Origin: CAIVPM01 sp964477265
GTDB taxonomy: Bacteria > Bacteroidota > Bacteroidia > Chitinophagales > Chitinophagaceae
Assembly (NCBI GenBank): GCA_964477265.1
Contig: CAYZDJ010000002.1
Location: 186,001-250,000 of the forward strand
Length of the DNA: 64,000 nucleotides
Reading direction: 5' to 3'
Shown here: positions 62,199-64,000 of the stretch, in pieces
How the letters are laid out: the number at the start of each line of letters is the position of its first letter
Position numbering within the stretch: the stretch's first letter is position 1
Program-made: the position numbers and the translations under genes
The notes under the pieces: generated by a model
What the model was told of the DNA's origin: nothing
Databases searched by the model: none
Seen by the model: only the letters and a program-made list of their open reading frames with translations

Positions 62199-62564
62199 TT
62201 ATAAACCCAACTCTATCATTGGATCCCAAAATTTATTTTTAAAATCAACAACAGTGTCCTTTTCAATTTTTATTTTTTCTTTCTCTAAAAGTTCCTGCAT
62301 TTGAGTTGGTGTTGCAAAATGTACCTTGCCTGTAAGCATTCCATTTCTATTAACTACCCTGTGTGCAGGCACTTTAGGTATTACATTGTGTGCACCATTC
62401 ATTGCCCAGCCAACCATTCTTGCACTTAAACCACTACCCAAATATTTGGCAATTGCACCATAATTGGTAACCCTGCCTTTGGGTATTTGCCTCACAACAT
62501 CATATACATTTGTAAAAAAAGTATATTCTTTTTGGGTGGGCTTATCTGTTTTTTCTTTTGGCAT
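62199..62564 (-). CDS. Alkyltransferase-like (ATL) protein of the MGMT family, no active-site cysteine
   Basis: A 121-residue protein with the DNA-binding fold of O6-alkylguanine transferase: FFTNVYDVVRQIPKGRVTNYGAIAKYLG (about 16-43), ARMVGWAMNG with the arginine finger (about 49-58) and the recognition segment VPAHRVVNRNG (about 66-76). The reactive PCHR cysteine is replaced by alanine (PAHR), so it cannot accept alkyl groups. ATL proteins bind O6-alkylguanine and hand the lesion to nucleotide excision repair, where UvrA and Mfd act; mfd is in this window but not adjacent. Confidence 0.92.
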   Translation of the reverse strand: MPKEKTDKPTQKEYTFFTNVYDVVRQIPKGRVTNYGAIAKYLGSGLSARMVGWAMNGAHNVIPKVPAHRVVNRNGMLTGKVHFATPTQMQELLEKEKIKIEKDTVVDFKNKFWDPMIELGL

Positions 62565-62640
62565 GCAATAAAAATAGTCGTCATTTTTTATTTTTTTTAA
62601 AATAATTTACAGCATTTGCTAAACTTTAGACCTAAGCCAA

Positions 62641-62648
62641 TATTTTTG
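62641..62648 (+). promoter_or_regulatory. -7 element TATTTTTG of the cytochrome oxidase genes
   Basis: A perfect TAnnTTTG match. It lies within the longer open frame, so it selects ATG 62673 as start. Confidence 0.55.
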
Positions 62649-62672
62649 CGACTGAAAATTTTAGACCAAGAT

Positions 62673-63353
62673 ATGTCAACAACTGCAGTACATAATACAA
62701 AATGGTGGAGTGGTGGTAAAAGCCCTTTTAATTTAGAGTATGGAAAAGTAATGATGTGGTATTTTTTAATGAGTGATGCTTTTACGTTTGGAGCATTTCT
62801 TATTAGCTATGGCACAATTCGTTTTTCTACAAATGGCTGGCCCGATCCAAACCACGTTTTCAGTTCCTATCCATTTAAGGCAGCAGGTTCTGCTCCAGCA
62901 CCTCTTGTGTTTGTAAGTATTATGACTTTTATACTTATTGTAAGTAGTGTTACAATGGTATTGGCTGTACAGGCTGGTCATCATCAGGATAAAAAAGGTG
63001 TGGTAAGAAATTTAGTATTAACCATTATTGGTGGTGCAATGTTCTTGGGTTGTCAGGCTTGGGAGTGGACTCACTTGCATGAGCATGGTGCATGGTGGGG
63101 TTTAAATCCATTTATTAATGCAGATGGAACTCACGCTACAACAAACTTTACCAATTATTTCTTTACTATTACAGGATTTCATGGTTTTCACGTATTAAGT
63201 GGAGTTGTTATAAATATTGTAATGTTAATAATGACTTTGAATAATACATTTGAAAAACGTGGTCATTATTTAATGATAGAAAAAGCAGGTCTTTATTGGC
63301 ACTTTGTAGATTTAGTTTGGGTATTTGTATTTGCACTTTTCTACTTGGTATAA
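62673..63353 (+). CDS. Cytochrome c oxidase (heme-copper oxidase) subunit III
   Basis: A 226-residue inner-membrane protein with five membrane helices. Family landmarks are SPFNLEYGKVMMWYFLMSDAFTFGAFLISY (about 16-45), WEWTHLHEHGAWWGLNPF (about 130-147), ITGFHGFHVLSGVVINIVML (about 168-187) and the terminal WHFVDLVWVFVFALFYLV. Subunit III stabilises the oxidase core. The subunit IV gene follows by 46 nt; subunits I and II must lie elsewhere or upstream of other loci. The ORF's first 19 codons upstream of 62673 contain the promoter. Confidence 0.92.
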   Translation: MSTTAVHNTKWWSGGKSPFNLEYGKVMMWYFLMSDAFTFGAFLISYGTIRFSTNGWPDPNHVFSSYPFKAAGSAPAPLVFVSIMTFILIVSSVTMVLAVQAGHHQDKKGVVRNLVLTIIGGAMFLGCQAWEWTHLHEHGAWWGLNPFINADGTHATTNFTNYFFTITGFHGFHVLSGVVINIVMLIMTLNNTFEKRGHYLMIEKAGLYWHFVDLVWVFVFALFYLV

Positions 63354-63362
63354 TTAAAAAAT

Positions 63363-63397
63363 AAATCGTAAATCAACAATCTCAAAATCGTAAATAA
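63363..63397. repeat. Heptamer array between oxidase subunits III and IV
   Basis: Units AAATCGT, AAATCAA, then AAAATCG and TAAATAA, ending 2 nt before the subunit IV ATG. Confidence 0.55.
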
Positions 63398-63399
63398 GA

Positions 63400-63870
63400 A
63401 TGGCACACGTATATAACGCAGAAACTTATAAGGCAGCAAAAAAAGAAATCTGGAAAATAACCTGGATATTAACTGTATTGACAATAGTTGAATTGGTTTT
63501 AGGTTTTTGGATGTATTACTCAAAAAACACAATGGGTGCTAGCACAATAATGGCAATAAAAGGTGCTATCTTGATTTTGATGGTTACAAAAGCATTTTAT
63601 ATTGTTGCTTACTTTATGCACCTAAAGCACGAAATTAAAAACATGGTAATGACCATAGTTGTGCCTTTAAGTCTGTTTATCTGGTTTATCATTTCATTTT
63701 TATACGAAGGAAATTCGTACAATCATTTAAGAAATACCTACGATAAAAACTATGAAGCCCAAAAAGAAGTTAAGGTACAAGAAAAACACCATGAAGCTGG
63801 TGCAACACACAATGCAACTGAAGAACACAAAGGTGGAGAAAAGCATAACACAGAAGGACAACATCATTAA
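63400..63870 (+). CDS. Cytochrome c oxidase subunit IV (prokaryotic) with histidine-rich tail
   Basis: A 156-residue protein with three membrane helices (about 13-35, 44-66 and 79-100) and the family features WILTVLTIVELVLGFWMYY, KAFYIVAYFMHLKHEIKNM and FIISFLYEGNSY. The last ~35 residues are polar with repeated histidines (KHHEAGATHNATEEHK, KHNTEGQHH), a likely metal-binding tail. It follows subunit III in the same operon. Confidence 0.9.
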   Translation: MAHVYNAETYKAAKKEIWKITWILTVLTIVELVLGFWMYYSKNTMGASTIMAIKGAILILMVTKAFYIVAYFMHLKHEIKNMVMTIVVPLSLFIWFIISFLYEGNSYNHLRNTYDKNYEAQKEVKVQEKHHEAGATHNATEEHKGGEKHNTEGQHH

Positions 63871-63888
63871 TTGAGGAACAATATTTCC

Positions 63889-63918
63889 AAAAAGCCATTG
63901 CATTGCAATGGCTTTTTT
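63889..63918 (+). terminator. Terminator after the oxidase genes
   Basis: AAAAAGCCATTGC (63889-63901) pairs with GCAATGGCTTTTT (63905-63917), loop ATT. Confidence 0.9.
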
Positions 63919-63948
63919 ATTTACTTTTAGTGCATAAAATTTTTGTAA

Positions 63949-64000
63949 ATGCCAACTAACCCAGCTATAGACAATTACATAAATAAAGCACAACCATTTG
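63949..64000 (+). CDS. Start of a YdeI/DUF1801-like protein (cut by window end)
   Basis: ATG at 63949 opens a frame of 17 residues to the window edge, MPTNPAIDNYINKAQPF. This resembles the opening of DUF1801/YdeI-OmpD-associated proteins (typically NPAVDAYIAKS-type). Only the N-terminus is visible, so the call is tentative. Confidence 0.5.
   Translation, partial: MPTNPAIDNYINKAQPF

Noticed and set aside
1..64000. CRISPR array, tRNA or rRNA genes
   Set aside because: The short tandem units are 7-11 nt with no spacers, and I recognised no tRNA T-arm/CCA pattern or rRNA segment.

Overview
The window is 64 kb of an AT-rich chromosome from a member of the Bacteroidota, most likely the Chitinophagales/Chitinophagaceae side of the phylum. 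The evidence is a set of type IX secretion (T9SS) and gliding genes (PorP/SprF family, a PorU-type C25 peptidase, GldB, type A and CHU_C-type sorting domains), promoters with the Bacteroidota -7 element TAnnTTTG, several non-ATG starts, and typical pairs such as DUF3822-rsmD. TGA is used as a stop. I saw no tRNA, rRNA, CRISPR array, prophage or origin.

Layout. 1-2.4 kb: the tail of a ParE-like toxin, then an ABC importer (permease and ATPase) interrupted by a four-helix-bundle gene. 2.6-13.6 kb: a PorP/SprF outer-membrane protein and a ~3,300-residue surface adhesin. 13.7-19.6 kb: SDR oxidoreductase, SCO copper chaperone, an ECF sigma/anti-sigma/secreted-protein operon, DUF3108 and a flippase-like membrane protein. 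19.7-29.4 kb: ruvC, a redox/quinone-stress cluster under a MarR regulator (MarR, pirin, YceI, DoxX, FMN reductase), rsmE, a SIMPL protein, kdsB with a 53-residue membrane microprotein, gmk, an acyl-CoA dehydrogenase and a second MarR gene. 29.5-38 kb: an NHL-type T9SS cargo, rpoN, DUF2167, a REP-associated transposase (RAYT), eno, rnc and an RDD protein. 38-46 kb: a PorU2-like peptidase, a PhyH-type dioxygenase, rsmD and DUF3822. 46-56.5 kb: rpsA, mfd, gldB, pheS, folD and queE. 56.5-64 kb: an aminotransferase, mtgA, rsgA, coaX, metF, an alkyltransferase-like protein, cytochrome oxidase subunits III and IV, and the start of a YdeI/DUF1801-type gene.

Most genes are housekeeping. Novelty is concentrated in three places. 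First, the RAYT transposase has exact inverted REP hairpins at its ends and sits between two identical 145-bp direct repeats, each carrying the eno terminator and the probable promoter of the neighbouring gene. Second, many intergenic spacers are degenerate arrays of 7-nt (some 8- or 11-nt) units that abut starts and stops; arrays of the same kind lie inside the mfd coding sequence and flank the four-helix-bundle gene in opposite orientations. Third, a recurring arrangement places a -7 element 4-5 nt before the start codon, suggesting leaderless mRNAs. The surface-protein pair and the PorU2-like peptidase indicate an active T9SS, though the core PorKLMN/SprA genes lie outside the window.
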